64,000 bases of DNA from Thozetella sp. PMI_491 (GCA_021432635.1 MU270029.1:928575-992574), one strand, 5' to 3'; positions 36,201 to 47,945 are shown, counted from the stretch's first letter. Notes: generated by a model from the letters alone, not told the origin. Program-made: numbers and translations.

Positions 36201-36902
36201 ACCCGAAGACTGGAGAACTGACGGTCTATCTGAACGGCGGCCCATCCAGTGGTTCAAATGGTTGGACTTGGAACTCTATCGGTTCCATTGCCAGTGGTCT
36301 CGGGCCTGGCGCTAACGTTCGATTCGCGGATATTGATGGTGACGGGGTGAGTTTCGCCGCGGCGTGTCGCCAAAGAGTGAAATTGGTTAACCATGTCTAA
36401 CTCTACTTCAGTACGACGATTACATCTTTCTTCATCCCAACGGCGGCACGACCATCTATCGCAATGTCTACAGCCCGAATACTCCTGACTCAGACTGGCG
36501 AGCAATGCCGGGTGCGGACGCTTCGGGAATTGGCCAGCGACCCGAGGAGATCACCTTCGCCGATATCAACGGGTTTGTTTCCTATTCCACTGCAACAACC
36601 TCGCCCGCTTCTGGCTGACTTGACACAGGGACGGAAAAGCTGATTATATCTGGACGAGCGTCATTGATGGTTCCGTCAATGTCTGGCTCAACAACTACCC
36701 CAACACGCCCACCTGGCTCGCCCAGGGCAAAGTTCACAATGGCATAGCCCCATCTTCTGGTGCCAACGTTCGATATGCGAACATCGGCCGAACTGGCCGC
36801 GCAGATTATGTTGTGGCTGATGCTCACTCCGCATCCATCGCAGTTTGGTTGAATGGTTGTTCTAGCCCAGGTGACCCAAAACCAGCCAAAACTCCGCATT
36901 AA
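33275..36902 (+). CDS. SGNH/GDSL hydrolase with FG-GAP (VCBS) calcium-loop repeats, 15 exons
   Basis: Exons traced by phase: 33275-33584, 33643-33701, 33756-34529, 34611-34642, 34707-34843, 34898-34915, 34971-35297, 35355-35376, 35429-35588, 35679-35805, 35857-35906, 35973-36098, 36172-36346, 36412-36572, 36629-36902. The N-terminus has a signal-like hydrophobic stretch. The SGNH domain shows CVGDSITVG (Ser77), HAGTNDMNP and DCIHPTNPGY with the Asp/His pair. Eight or more FG-GAP repeats follow, each with a D-x-[ND]-G-DG loop, probably a secreted Ca2+-binding beta-propeller. The frame shifts by one base at a run of five C (34238-34242). All other junctions fit, and total exon length is 3n+1. 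This could be an assembly error or early decay. The likely role is an extracellular esterase acting on polysaccharide or lipid. Confidence 0.82.
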
Positions 36903-37148
36903 CGGGTTAAAGATGAAGACTTAGAGTGTTTATCTATATAAATACCATAATTCAACTTAATGATTGCTCCACAAATAGATTGTCTTGTGCCGTTCTCGCC
37001 TCGTAAGCGTCCTGGACAGAAGGTCCATGGATCCGGGCAATGTTCCGTGCTACTATACAAAGCTTAGTGAGATCTTTGACCGATATATCCAAGTATCTCG
37101 GCTATGCGAAACTTCATTTCGATGCCCGCCATGCTTTGCCCTCCCTCT
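36903..37148. other. Convergent 3' region
   Basis: About 250 bp between the 3' ends of the SGNH hydrolase and MFS transporter genes. AT-rich with no other feature seen. Confidence 0.4.
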
Positions 37149-39097
37149 TTAATGGACAAGTCCAAGCTCAATCCTCTTGCTCACCTCGCTATAATACTGC
37201 GCGCTCTTCTGCTCTCTAAATGTCTTTCCCCATTTAATCATAATCAAGAATGCGCTACAGATTGCTAAGCCGACAAAGGCCGCACTGATGAAGCAATTCT
37301 GGTAACCTAGATCCTTCAACCAAGGAGTAATGCCGTAGCCGACAGCGAAACTCATAGTGTTGCGAACTAGGATGCTACATGATCCATGTCAGTTGTGGGC
37401 TTCAAAGTAGGGATATCCGGAGGCGGGTAACTGCAGTGGGAACAGGATATGCTCGGAGATAATGTGCTTCCTCAGGGCCACGTACACAGTTGTTAGGGCG
37501 TCGCCCGAAATGTCGCGGTAGGTATCCACCAGGTACGACACAGAGAGCGTGACTCCCATAGTGTTGGCGAATGCTGTCGTGCCCATGGCAAAGACAAGAC
37601 CAAACCAGTGCACTTGATGCGCGGCGCCGACGCCCCAAAGGATCAACGAGGCTGGGATGACAATAGTTGACACGGCAAATAGCCAGAGTCGATGTTCGGA
37701 CTCCGAGATGCCGTTGTTCTTCCGGGCAAGTCGGATGACGAACCGGTCAGAGAAGATGCCGGTGAACGCGGACCTGGGTCTTTATTAGTCTGACATTTCC
37801 AAAGAACGGACTTAGAATGATGGAGACGGACGCAGCAGTAACGCCAATCACACAAGACACATAGCTCAGACCGACCATGGCCGCACTAAAGTTGTACGGC
37901 TCGCCGCCAAGAATTATTGAACTGGTTGCGTTGAGTATGTTGAAGTATATCAGGTAAGTGCCGTAGCTGAAGCCGCAGTAAAAGACCACTGGCCATGAAA
38001 GCAATTTGAGCGACTGCCATGCACGATAGTGCATCATGAAGGGTCGCGGCTTGTCCAGAACCGCGAGCTTTTGCCACATCGTCTTCTTCTTGCTGCTATG
38101 CTCAAGTTCGGCTGGCGATACAGAACCGTCGACGATGTCAGAGCTATTTTGTTTTTCTCCTTTGCCGACAGCGTTAGCAGCGCTTGACTCTGATTCCGAA
38201 GCCGACGCTACAACCCCGATAGTTTTCCGGTCGTAATTGGTTTCCTCCATGAAGAAGAACAGGAAGATCCAAGTCACTGCGCAAAAGATTGCCGGGAAGT
38301 AGAATACCCATTTGTAGCCCATGCTATCATTAATAAAGCCGCAGATGATGGGCGCGAAGAAGTTGCTCCCCGCTATCACGAATTAGCACCAACATCCCAG
38401 CTCAACTCGCCACGGAGGCGCATTCTCAAGCCGTTGGACGTACCAAGAGTGAACGCATACCATCCCATAAAAGTACCCCGTTCGTGTGCGAAAAACAGAT
38501 CCGCAATGCTGGTTTCGGGCAGCGCCTCGATAGGGCCAGCGAAGAAGCCTGTCAAGATGCTTTTCGCGATCCACTGGCCGTTACCGTGCGCATATGGCCC
38601 CCATACAGTGACTGCCGTGAGTGCTGCCAGTGATACCAGATACGTCAGTCGCTTTCCGTACTGTAGAGCAAACGGCTGCCAGAATAGCAAGCCCCACCCT
38701 AGCAAGAGGAACATGTATCCCGTGCCAGCATTGAGGTCGGCCTCTGTGACATCAAGGGCGACCGAGAGCGGTACGAGCACAGAGTAAACAACAGAGAGGG
38801 CAACTCCGTTGAACCAAGTATACCTGATCAGTTAGGCACAGAGCTCAGCGAACGGATTGGAGCGGGAAGGGCCTACAGCAGGGCACACGCGAGCGCGAGG
38901 TACTTCCGCTGCGGGCTCCAGTTTAACGGGTCTTCCGGATCGGACGACGGGGTCGGAACGAGCACGATGTCCTTTTGACCCTTTGCATGCCGCGTTGCAA
39001 GGGAATGTTCCAGGTCAACTAAATGAACTGTACCGGGTATCGGGAGCTCGTCAATGGTGCCCTGGGCTTGGGCTTCCATAGCGCCTGCGGCGTCCAT
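37149..39097 (-). CDS. MFS transporter (DHA-type), five exons
   Basis: Exon 1 is 39097-38877, exon 2 is 38823-38444, exon 3 starts at 38372, exon 4 ends at 37486 and exon 5 is 37374-37149. The exon 3/4 junction (around 37830-37765) does not resolve cleanly to one GT-AG pair in phase. The product is about 530 residues. The N-terminal cytosolic stretch ends in the family signature [23 protein letters not shown]. About twelve hydrophobic spans follow, with a charged central loop containing [30 protein letters not shown] and [16 protein letters not shown] are typical of the fungal DHA1/HOL1-like drug:H+ antiporters. It is a plasma-membrane exporter or solute transporter. It is transcribed divergently from the P450, with a ~945-bp shared region. 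Confidence 0.87.
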
Positions 39098-40042
39098 CGT
39101 GCATACGACCTGAACAAAGATATCCTTCGCGGGTCCTTGAAGCCGTAGTCGATACAGATCATCTTCAGAGGAGGCCAGAGAATCCGTACGTGAGGGGGCT
39201 GACCCGCGCCTTATCTAGGACATCTCTTAGGCCGTAGAAAAGCGGGTCGTGGCAGTACTGATATGCGGCATCTGGCCGGAGATGTCTCTCAGATGCCGAT
39301 TATGATGCAAAGTGCGAAACCTATTGGCGGGGCTCGCGTTCTCAGCATACCACTGCAGGTGGCATCTGATAGCAGTGTTACATTACTAGATTGTGATTAC
39401 TCGGTGTTTTCAAGAGCCAAAATCTGTCCGCATTTATCAACCTAGGCTGTCATCGAACGCGGCGGGAGGAACCGGTCTATACTTGAGCGTTGTACACACG
39501 AGCTCTGAGCAACCAACACACGTCATTTTTAGCTCCACGTTTCCGAGGCCCGATCAAAAGCCCCACTGCTAGAGTGTCAGCTGACACTATGTGCTACCTT
39601 GAATTAGGGTTCTCTTATAATCCGTACTCTTTGCGTTCTCTCTATAAAGGTCCTCTGATTCCCTTGTTACCACATATGTGTAGTTACAGCGCCCCAAATA
39701 TATTCATCCCAGCTGTGCTACTTCTCTACCTTTCGACATAGAGGGGTGAAAGTATAAACGTGGCTGCGCGCTATTGCATCATCCGGCTCGAACTGCCCAA
39801 TTGACGGTCGGCATTCGCGTACCACCGCTTTTTGATAATGGAACGTCTCGATACCTTGTCGTCCTTACCAAATGGGTGGGAGACGAATCAGCCGGTGGCA
39901 TGCCAATATCCTAGCATTATTTACCCCGCTCTAGGAAGATAATCGTAGTCTTCTGCTATTGTGGAACTCTTCGAGATATTTATCTCTCATCCTGATCTCC
40001 CAAGAAGCAGCCAGAATATATGTGAAATCGAACTTAATCGCA
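39098..40042. other. Divergent promoter between MFS and P450 genes
   Basis: About 945 bp. Small frames at 39263-39445 and 39490-39741 lack family features. Shared regulation of the two genes is possible. Confidence 0.5.
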
Positions 40043-41739
40043 ATGGCCATATTCCAGCAGCTAGTAGGACCCTCTATACTCCAGCTAATCATTTACTCAT
40101 TTCTCGGGCTCTTCACCTGGATTGTGTCGGTCGCGGTCTACCGTCGATGGTTTCATCCACTCGCTACCGTCCCGGGGCCATTCCTGCCCGCGGTCACTCG
40201 CCTTTACCTCTGGTACTTCACTATAGTAGAAGAAGGCCAGTTCTACAGGGAGATAGAGAGGCTTCATAGAATATATGGTAGCGAGATCTTGACCGGCCCG
40301 CTGTAGAGCTTGATGTGCTGATGTATTTCGCCAGGGCCTATCATCCGCATCGCCCCAAATGAGATTCATTTGTCGGATCCAGATGACTACGATATAGTGT
40401 ACTCGGTCGGCTCCAGGTTCTTCAAAGATCCTGGCTTTTACGGGGTTTTAGGGGTGGACAACATGTTCGCGACCCCGTCCAACGAGATACACCGCAAGCG
40501 CCGCGCGCCTCTGAACAATTTCTTCAGCCGCCGCAGCGTTCTCGCGCTCGAGGATATCGTGCAAAACACGGCCCGCAAGCTGTGCGCTGTGGTAGCTCGG
40601 GGCATCGAAGCCGGCACGCCGGTGGATCTGGACGCCGGTATGAGGGCGGTAAGCATCGACGTGATCACTGAATATGCTTTTGACGACTGCTGGGGGCAGC
40701 TGGACCGTGAAGATCTCGGGACGTGGTGGAGTGAGATGGTGAGGAGCGCGACTCTCACCTTTTTGAACAACCAGCAATTCCCGTTTATGGTCAAGATCCG
40801 CCAGAGTATACCCCAGAGCTGGGCGTTGAAATACATCCCGTCCACGAAAGGGTTTCTCCTCAGCATGCAGGTACTTGCATCTTGTTGCGTGAGTTGTGCC
40901 CCTCAGTATGCTAAAGCTATCCGCAGAGGTCCCAAGAGAGCTTCGCCAAGACGAAACGCGACGCGGACGCTGGGAAAAAGGAGAGCCGGCCAACCATATT
41001 CCACACTCTTCTCAGCACCGATCCTTCCTTGTACGATATACCTCTGGACGCCTATTGTATCGGAGAGTCTTTTTCCTTTCTTCAAGCCGCGTCCGACACG
41101 ACGGGAAACGCGATGAGTTTGGCCGCGTACCGCATAATGTCGTCCCCCGAAGTGTACGCAACGCTGAGAAAAGAACTGTGCGATGCGTTCCCAGATCCGG
41201 ATAACATGCCTTTGGCCGAGCTCGAGAAGCTACCGTATTTGACGGGAGTCGTCAAAGAAGGGCTAAGGTGAGACCATCTCTGTGCTGTCTGACCCGCGGG
41301 AGCAACTAACCCTGCTACTACCAGGCTGTCTTACGGTGTTCTTACCCGACTGCCAAGACAAGCGCCCCCCGAAGGCACAACTCTAAAGGGGAAGTTCATC
41401 CCCGACGGGACCGTGGTGTCTATGTCGGCTTACATGCTCCATCGTGACGAAGGGGCTTTCCCAGACCCGGAGAGATTCGACCCCTTGAGGTGGATTGCGT
41501 CGCCTGAGCTCCTCCACATGCGCGAGCACTGCCTTGTTCCGTTTTCTCGGGGATCTCGCATGTGTATAGGTCAGAACCTGGCAATGTGCGAGATGTATGT
41601 GACACTAGGCATGCTCTTTCGACGATTCGAGGGTCTGGAACCGTATGACTGCGGTCCTGCGGATATGAAATATGTCGAGGTATTTACGGCATACCACCCA
41701 AAGGATGCCAGACCTTTTCGGGTGATTGGGAAGGCTTGA
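40043..41739 (+). CDS. Cytochrome P450, TRI4/CYP58-like
   Basis: Four exons, 40043-40277, 40335-40870, 40927-41267 and 41325-41739, all keep phase and give 508 residues, a normal P450 length. The N-terminus has a membrane anchor (ILQLIIYSFLGLFTWIVSVAVYRR). The proline region reads VPGPFLPA. The I-helix reads LQAASDTTGN, with Ala-Ala-Ser in place of the commoner Ala-Gly-X before the catalytic Asp-Thr-Thr. The ExxR motif is KEGLR. The heme loop FSRGSRMCIG has the ligand cysteine. The C-terminal pattern resembles trichodiene-oxygenase-type (CYP58) fungal P450s, which oxidise terpenes and other secondary metabolites; substrate is not predictable. ER membrane. It looks intact. Confidence 0.9.
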
Positions 41740-43868
41740 CTATTTTAGTTCTTTTTCAATCTGACTCCAGCCTGGGAATTGCACTCGCGATCGACCATGC
41801 TTTCTCAAACTTCGGTGACGGTCCGTCGGGGTGTTCTCGAGGTCTACCCCGTTGGTAGGTTCGCTATGGCGGGCCAATGGTACAGTACGCTGTGGCTAAG
41901 GGCAGCGCTGATACCATCTTATGCAGGATCGGGTTGATTCTTGTTTGCTCTTGATCAACAGGAGCTAATAATGCATCCACGTCACGGCACCAGGGACCTG
42001 GCTCGCCTAACTGCCGTAATAAGGAAGGTGTAGAGGCAGTTGCAGAGAGCAAGTGCCGATCATCAATCCGGGGCGCGGCAGGGTTGGGGGACTTGGTGAG
42101 AATGGTGCACAGCGACGAGGAGCTGGATTGGGGTTAATCTCCGTGTAGCTAAGAGGGAGGCAAATAGTCTCATCAGAAGGAAGTGAACGGATAATATGCG
42201 GTTGATTGGAAGGGGATGCAGAAGAGGATTGTCGGGCCTTTACCAAAAATACGGCGGGCATACGACCCGCATATACACCCCAGTGGCTTTAATCGGAAGG
42301 CTGCCCCTTGTCCCGGCGTAGAAGAGATGTGCACAGGGTTCGTCGCCCTGTCTAAGAGAATGGGGGCACTGAAGTGACGTCAGGAGGCCACGAGGCCTCG
42401 CAAATTGCCCGAAGGACTGGGCCGGGGTCGAGTAGGATTCGCATGTCCCGCCGTCCAGTCGCCCCCTCGTGCCACAGCCCGCAAGGCGGCAGGCCATGTA
42501 CAGTGGCACTGTCTCATAGCTAGGGGCTGGGCAATCTACCTGAGTATACTAGGCACTTGGTATAACCAGCCGGTGAGAACTCTCCGGGGATTTTGTACCG
42601 GGCAACTAGGGTTCTCCCCAGAAATGGCCATAGTTTTCTCCAGCGCAGTTCCGCCATCGTTTCACTGGGTTCCACCGCACGCGGGGGTGGGACCATCTTG
42701 AATAACTATTATTATAAAAGGGACCTCCTTAAAGCGGAAAGTCCTTAGTAGCATACTGCGATGTCCCAACGGCGCCAGCGCGGCCAACCGTAGCGGTGGG
42801 TGTCTGCTGTAATTAGGGGGTCCCTTTTTTTTTTTTTTATCGTGTCGACAATTTTCCGCGACGGCAGCTTGGCTGCTCCGTAGTGGCAACACCACCGGAG
42901 GCCAGATGTTCTAGTGGCGTGGGCTAAAAAAGGATGACCGAGATTGTTCATCTCTCTCGTATAAGTGAGATCCACATGCCGCATTAGACTAGCCCCAAGA
43001 CGGCATGTGCGCCATTGTCTAAGGTACTGAAAGATGCCAAAGCACGTGACCGGCTCATTCTATACAGTGCTGCGCGTGCATGGAGCAAGATTTGACTGCT
43101 GTCCTGGCTGGCTATGCGCCCGCTTGGACGTAATTATGTATGCCGTTAATTGCTCTCCTCTAAGCGCCCACACCTCCCCTTAGCGAAACTTGACACCTAC
43201 CGGCCCCCCGGAAGCTAAGCTGCCACGAGACAAGCCGCCGCCGACATCAGCTACAAATAGATGCCGATAGGGAGAGCGGCTGCTGCACTGATCGGATGTT
43301 GCCACTGCTTGACTGGTTCGAGGGCCTCTGACGATCCACTTTTAGCGGGGTAGTAAGCCCAGAAGGGCGAAAATCTTAAAGTCCTCAGCGCGGTCCTGCC
43401 TTGCCTGCCAACCCTCCCTCGGGCCTGCTTGCCCTTTGCAGCGCGTGCAGGGGCTGGCACTGCACCGATCGAGGCATGACAGCCGCGCTAGTCACAGGTG
43501 TTCGGTGGAGCTTTTTGCCAATCGGTGGAGCCTGTCATTCAGCGGGTCCTGCTCTGCACTGCATATCAGCGTAGCCTAGACGGCCCGACAAAATCAGGGG
43601 CGCATGCCTCAATCGGTCAGCTACGGGACAGATCAAATTTTAAAGATTGAGAGGCCTCGGCTCCCCGTGGGCTCCGCCGTGGGGGGGGTTGGAGGGCCAG
43701 AGTGCATGCTTACCTTATTTTGCCAGCACGCTTTCGCTGCTCGCCCGGGCCCCTCCCACCACCAGACGGCCCCAAACCTTCTGATCCCGAACCCACCACA
43801 CACACCACACCACACCACACCACACCAGAGCCGAGCAGAGCAGCGCTGGAGGGAAGAAAAGAGAGACC
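41740..43868. other. Long intergenic region, about 2.1 kb
   Basis: No supported gene. It includes a poly-T run near 42825-42838, several GC-rich stretches, and a CA-rich microsatellite at its right end. The frames at 42007-42984 and 43604-44257 lack family features or lie antisense to the next gene. Confidence 0.5.
43793..43827 (+). repeat. CCACA microsatellite in 5' leader
   Basis: About six copies of a 5-bp CACAC/CCACA unit lie 40-75 bp upstream of the ATG at 43869, probably within the 5' UTR or core promoter of that gene. Confidence 0.8.
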
Positions 43869-44654
43869 ATGGACGTCCAGGAGGACATCGCGACCGCCAT
43901 TCCGTCGCACATGACCGACACAGAGTCCTCTCGACCCGGGACAAGTCTAGACAGCGGTTCCACATATACCACGCTCGGCATCAAGGCCAGCCACGGCATC
44001 AGCCCATACTTCCCCTCCTCCATACAGCTCTTCTCCGACGGCGGCATCTTCGAGGACCGCAACGGCTTTCTCGCCGAATCCGAGAGGCGGCCTCTCAATG
44101 CCGTCACCATCCAGTCCGGCAGCGCCGGCGAACCCGCCATAATACTCCATAGCGGCGAGTCAGCCTCGTCGCGCCCGCTAGCGACGCTCACCTTTCCCAA
44201 ATCCGCGCCGGGCTTTGAGGTCTCCATTCGAAATTTTCGCCCCGGGGAGTCGTCCATGCGGAAAGAAGTCGTATCCGCGCACGGGTGGCCGTCGCGGGTC
44301 TACAGCTTCACCACCGAAGTGGCCGCCCAGGAGGGAGTGCGCCCCGGCCAGTTTGAGTGGCGGCGCACGCGCGGTACCGACGTCAAGCAGCTCGGCGGCC
44401 GGCGCGAAGGCTACAAGCTCGTGCGACTCGACGGCCAGGGCATTATCGGCCCCCGCGCCGGCGACGGCAAGGAGGTAGTGGCTGTGTGCGCGACGACGAA
44501 ATCGACAAACCACTCGCGGTTTGTAGTCAGGTTTCTCGGGACCGGCGCCGCTGGCGTGCTGGGCGAGCGGTGGGCCATCATGGCCGTCATCACCGCCCTT
44601 GGCTTGTATGAGCGCGGCATGCGCCTGGAAGAGTCGGGGGCTGCGTCGGGCTGA
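43869..44654 (+). CDS. Conserved-looking protein of unknown function, 261 residues
   Basis: A single-exon gene with ATG at 43869 (MDVQEDIATAIPSH). Long antisense frames cover it because of its high G+C. The composition is beta-rich: alternating hydrophobic segments such as FEVSIRNF, GYKLVRLDGQGIIG, EVVAVCATTK and SRFVVRFLGTG. It ends with an amphipathic helix, ERWAIMAVITALGLYERGMRLEE. This pattern, beta sandwich plus a final hydrophobic helix, recalls Tubby-C/LURP-type lipid-binding folds. That is a structural guess, not an identification. No signal peptide or membrane segment is seen. Confidence 0.65.
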   Translation: MDVQEDIATAIPSHMTDTESSRPGTSLDSGSTYTTLGIKASHGISPYFPSSIQLFSDGGIFEDRNGFLAESERRPLNAVTIQSGSAGEPAIILHSGESASSRPLATLTFPKSAPGFEVSIRNFRPGESSMRKEVVSAHGWPSRVYSFTTEVAAQEGVRPGQFEWRRTRGTDVKQLGGRREGYKLVRLDGQGIIGPRAGDGKEVVAVCATTKSTNHSRFVVRFLGTGAAGVLGERWAIMAVITALGLYERGMRLEESGAASG

Positions 44655-45806
44655 AGCGCATCGCCTGAGGGAATAAGGTTGGGGTTGACGACTGTATAAT
44701 GACGATGTTTTCATATGTACAACTTTAGAATCATGTATCAGGCTTGGGGCCATCGATATCCAGAGGCATTTACTATGTATTTTAGTTTTAGTACAGAAGC
44801 GCTTAGTGTGGCCGGGACACACTACGTACATACACTTCATAACGCCCGATAGCTTCCCGGCTATGCTATCTATGTGGCATTTACGATGCTGCTGAAAACC
44901 TGGACCAGGCGCACTCGAGCGCGATTTCAATGCGAAGTGATCTTGGAGCCACGTCGCCATGCATTCGAAATATGATGTCCCCTTTCCCTCGCCCTTCGTG
45001 CCGTATAAGCTACCATTTACGCTACAGTCTATCGTCGATGGCCTTCCCGGGAGACGATACACTTGGTTTGGTAGCCAACGAGAAACCCACCTCTTATACC
45101 ACGGCAAAGATATACGTGTCCTTCGATTCGAAGGAATCACTACCTCTTCGTAACGAATCACTTGTACTGGTTCCTGTTAGCTTCCAGCGGCCTACTCGTG
45201 AGGGTTCTTGCGAGAAACCCAAGCATGAGGGCCGCCCCCGGGAGTATGTTAACCCGACAGAGTTCACCGCAACGGGGCGCTGGGAATCTCCGCTAGCGAG
45301 AATGTTGTGCCGGGAGGACCCGCAGAAGCGCTGACAGGTCATCCGGGAACGGGTGATGGGTGTGCTGGTGATGGCCCCGTGCGACATGAATGCTTAGATT
45401 CAACCCGGCCGGTCGGGGCGCTGGATGATTCGGATCCCCGAAAAAAGTGGAGCCCCGCTGTGAGGACCGCAGCGAGCACCGCAGCGAGCACCGCAACGAG
45501 CACCGCAAAGCCCCAAAGGAGCGGTTCTCCGTGGCTTCCCCGGCACAGGGCTGCAGGATTGATCAGCCATCGACGACGAGTATGTCGAGTAGTAGTGAGC
45601 TCGATGCATCATGGCTATGACAAAGACTATTACAGGAAGAACCTTCATTTCCGCCCTGGTCTCACTACAATGTGTATAAAATGCAATCCCCTCCTGGTTG
45701 TCACCAGGAAAGGACGCTCTCCAGCATCATCTACACATCCTATTCCTCAGAAACCATATCTTCCATTGTTCCTCACCTAATCTAGCTCATAAACTGTCAC
45801 GTAAAG
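44655..45806. other. Intergenic region, about 1.15 kb
   Basis: Frames at 44930-45334 and 45307-45780 have no family features. The region contains a short 12-bp tandem repeat and the promoter of the next gene. Confidence 0.45.
45463..45510 (+). repeat. 12-bp tandem repeat, four units
   Basis: Four consecutive units of the form agcaccgcagcg with single-base differences, in noncoding sequence about 300 bp upstream of the small three-exon gene. Confidence 0.85.
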
Positions 45807-46549
45807 ATGCCGACCACAGAGATCTTCTTTCCTACTTTCAAGTCCGACGCCGAGAGTCTTGCAGGCGTCCGCGAAAACCAGTGGCGGATTCCCGTTCTTT
45901 TCCAGGGTGTTGCCGGTATTGAGACTGCCTACACCGGCCAGGTTCTGGAAGAGAATGGTGTTTCTGTTGATCCAGAGACCATGAGGATTTCCCTCGCTAT
46001 TGGTAGGTTGCCCTCACGAAAGAACAGTGAGGCGTCCCTAACACGCAGATGATCAGAGTGGGTTGAGCCGTCTTTCTTCCATGCTTTCTTCCCGAACTCG
46101 GAAAAGTTCAAGTCCTTCGTGGCGAACATGAAGCCGTTTATGGCGGTTCCGGCATCGCCAGAGCTATACGAGGCCGCCGCGACGTCTTCCCCATGCCTCA
46201 ACTCGGAGGTGACGCAGGTCCTCAGGGTCCGATCTGGGAGCGCCACTGAGGAGGCCTGGAAGCGGCTTGAGAGCCGCGTGGAAGATTTGACGGGGAAGAA
46301 GGCTGTTTCTTATCATGCTCCAGGTATTGAGAAAGACGCAGAATTTTTCCTGGGCCTCTTTGGCTGGCCGAGCTGGGAGGTATGTGTGCTCGCTTCCTGC
46401 GCTGATCATTAGAAGTCAAGCTGATACCAGAACAGGAGTATGAGCGTGTTGGAAAGGATGCTGTCGTTCTTCAGTGCATTGAGAACCTGAGCGACGCTGG
46501 CAAGCCAGAGAATATCATTGTTAAGAACAAGCCGCTCGCCCTGGAGTAG
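45807..46549 (+). CDS. Small conserved-looking protein, three exons
   Basis: Exons 45807-46002, 46057-46379 and 46436-46549 keep phase and give 210 residues (MPTTEIFFPTFKSDAESL...). It has no signal peptide or membrane span. Two similar halves, each with beta-alpha-beta character (VLFQGVAGIETAYTGQVLEE... and ...GWPSWEEYERVG-DAVVLQCIENL), hint at a dimeric alpha/beta-barrel (ABM-like) fold. This is only an impression and the family is not recognised. Introns are 54 and 56 nt. It converges with the Zn2Cys6 factor gene, with about 300 bp between their stops. Confidence 0.68.
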
Positions 46550-46853
46550 GAACATAGACGGCTCGAACTGGCCAAAGTTTGACTGACTAGGCATGACGCG
46601 CCGCAACGCTTGATTTCGTCACAACCCTAACAATCACTCGCGGGTGGCTCCACCTGGCTGGTTCCCGAGCCTGCGGCCCAGGAGTTCCGATGTATTTGTT
46701 TTACTAGAATAGGTAGTCTTGCCAGCATTTGCTGTTACACACTATCCTTAAGCGGGGATCTCTCAACTCACGCTAGTATTTTCTCCAAATAGAAATACAT
46801 GTATCATTACTATTTAATAGCCACATGGCCGACCATGGAATCGGCGTGGGTGG
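46550..46853. other. Convergent 3' region
   Basis: About 300 bp between converging genes; nothing recognised. Confidence 0.4.
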
Positions 46854-47945
46854 TCACAGGGATATCCCTTGGTCAAGATCATCGGATAGGCTCAGCGCAT
46901 TTACTGATTCCAGCCCTTTGCACGCCACAAGAATCACCTTCTCGAATGGCTGGAGCTTCCTCGGAGGAGATGCGAGCCAGTGCGCTGTGAATTCCTCGTA
47001 CCTCAGTGTCACATCTTCGTGGGCGTGCTGGACGTAGGCAGCGCGGGAACTCCAGAAGCCCTGCTGCGTGGAGAGGGGCAGGATGGCCAATGTGGGCATC
47101 ACCGGGCACACGCTCTGTTTGAAGACCGCATGGACGCCATACACCATGAACGACATCATGACGGTACGACGCACGGCCTCAGCAAGAATCCATGTCTCCC
47201 AAGTAGGCAAGGCGTTACGGAGCTCGGCTTCTGCGCGGTGTAGGAGCGCCAGAGCGCGGACGCCCAGCACAAAGTGCTGCTGCTCCGCAATCAGCCGATG
47301 CTGGAGGTCCCCGTCAAACAGCCGGATAGTTTGGTAGAGTGCGACCGCCTGCATGACAGCTAAGTCGTCCAGCAGCGTCGAATTCTCGGTAGGCTTCCAC
47401 AATTCGGCCATCTCGGCGTCGAGGGAGCGAAAGACTACCGCTCGGTTGTCGGCGTTCATGCAGCTGTAAGCGGTGCAGATGCCAAAGGCAGCCCGCATCG
47501 GACGCGATAGCGTACCAGAAACGAGACTGTTCTTGTGTATAAACTCGGTCTCCGCACGTTGGGCAAAGGCCTTGGGATAGCTCTTGATCTGCCGGATGAC
47601 CCACTGCCAGCTCTGCGTGTTTCCAGTCACCGGGGGCATGTCGCCGAGCAAGCCAATCATGTTCGGAATACCTAAGTTGAGTAGGTCGACCATGAACTTG
47701 CCGTCGCTGGAATCAGCCCGCAAAGACGTGTCGGCAGACCACCGGTTTCCGCAGGGGCGCCGCCATGGTGTGTCTACATCCGAGCCGGTAGTTCCGGGCG
47801 AACTCGGATTTTGCGGCGTTTCGCTGCGTCGTGTGTAGTGGCAGCCCCTCCGGCGCCTCTGGCACCTCCCGCACGTCGGGGAGACGAGGTCGCACTTCCG
47901 TCTGCCTTTAAAGCACGAGTCACAGGATCTACGTGCAACTGGCAT
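46854..47945 (-). CDS. Zn2Cys6 (fungal C6) transcription factor
   Basis: A single-exon gene of 363 residues from the ATG at 47945. The binuclear zinc cluster lies at the very N-terminus: CDSCFKGRRKCDLVSPTC then GRCQRRRRGC, spacing C-X2-C-X6-C-X6-C-X2-C-X6-C, followed by a basic stretch and serine/proline linker. The rest is helical (LYQTIRLFDGDLQHRLIAEQQH, LAEAVRRTVMMSFMVYGVH) and resembles the shortened regulatory region of small C6 factors that lack a full MHR. It is a nuclear DNA-binding protein; its target is unknown. The nearest candidates are the small gene downstream or the metabolic genes at 31-42 kb. Confidence 0.9.
   Translation of the reverse strand: MPVARRSCDSCFKGRRKCDLVSPTCGRCQRRRRGCHYTRRSETPQNPSSPGTTGSDVDTPWRRPCGNRWSADTSLRADSSDGKFMVDLLNLGIPNMIGLLGDMPPVTGNTQSWQWVIRQIKSYPKAFAQRAETEFIHKNSLVSGTLSRPMRAAFGICTAYSCMNADNRAVVFRSLDAEMAELWKPTENSTLLDDLAVMQAVALYQTIRLFDGDLQHRLIAEQQHFVLGVRALALLHRAEAELRNALPTWETWILAEAVRRTVMMSFMVYGVHAVFKQSVCPVMPTLAILPLSTQQGFWSSRAAYVQHAHEDVTLRYEEFTAHWLASPPRKLQPFEKVILVACKGLESVNALSLSDDLDQGISL

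Noticed and set aside
42820-42840. Poly-T run as the tail of a retroposed element
   Set aside because: No LINE or SINE body, target-site duplication or coding remnant was seen beside it.
44178-45161. 327-residue minus-strand frame
   Set aside because: Its best part is antisense to the GC-rich 43869-44654 gene, and the rest is intergenic. It is a shadow of high G+C.
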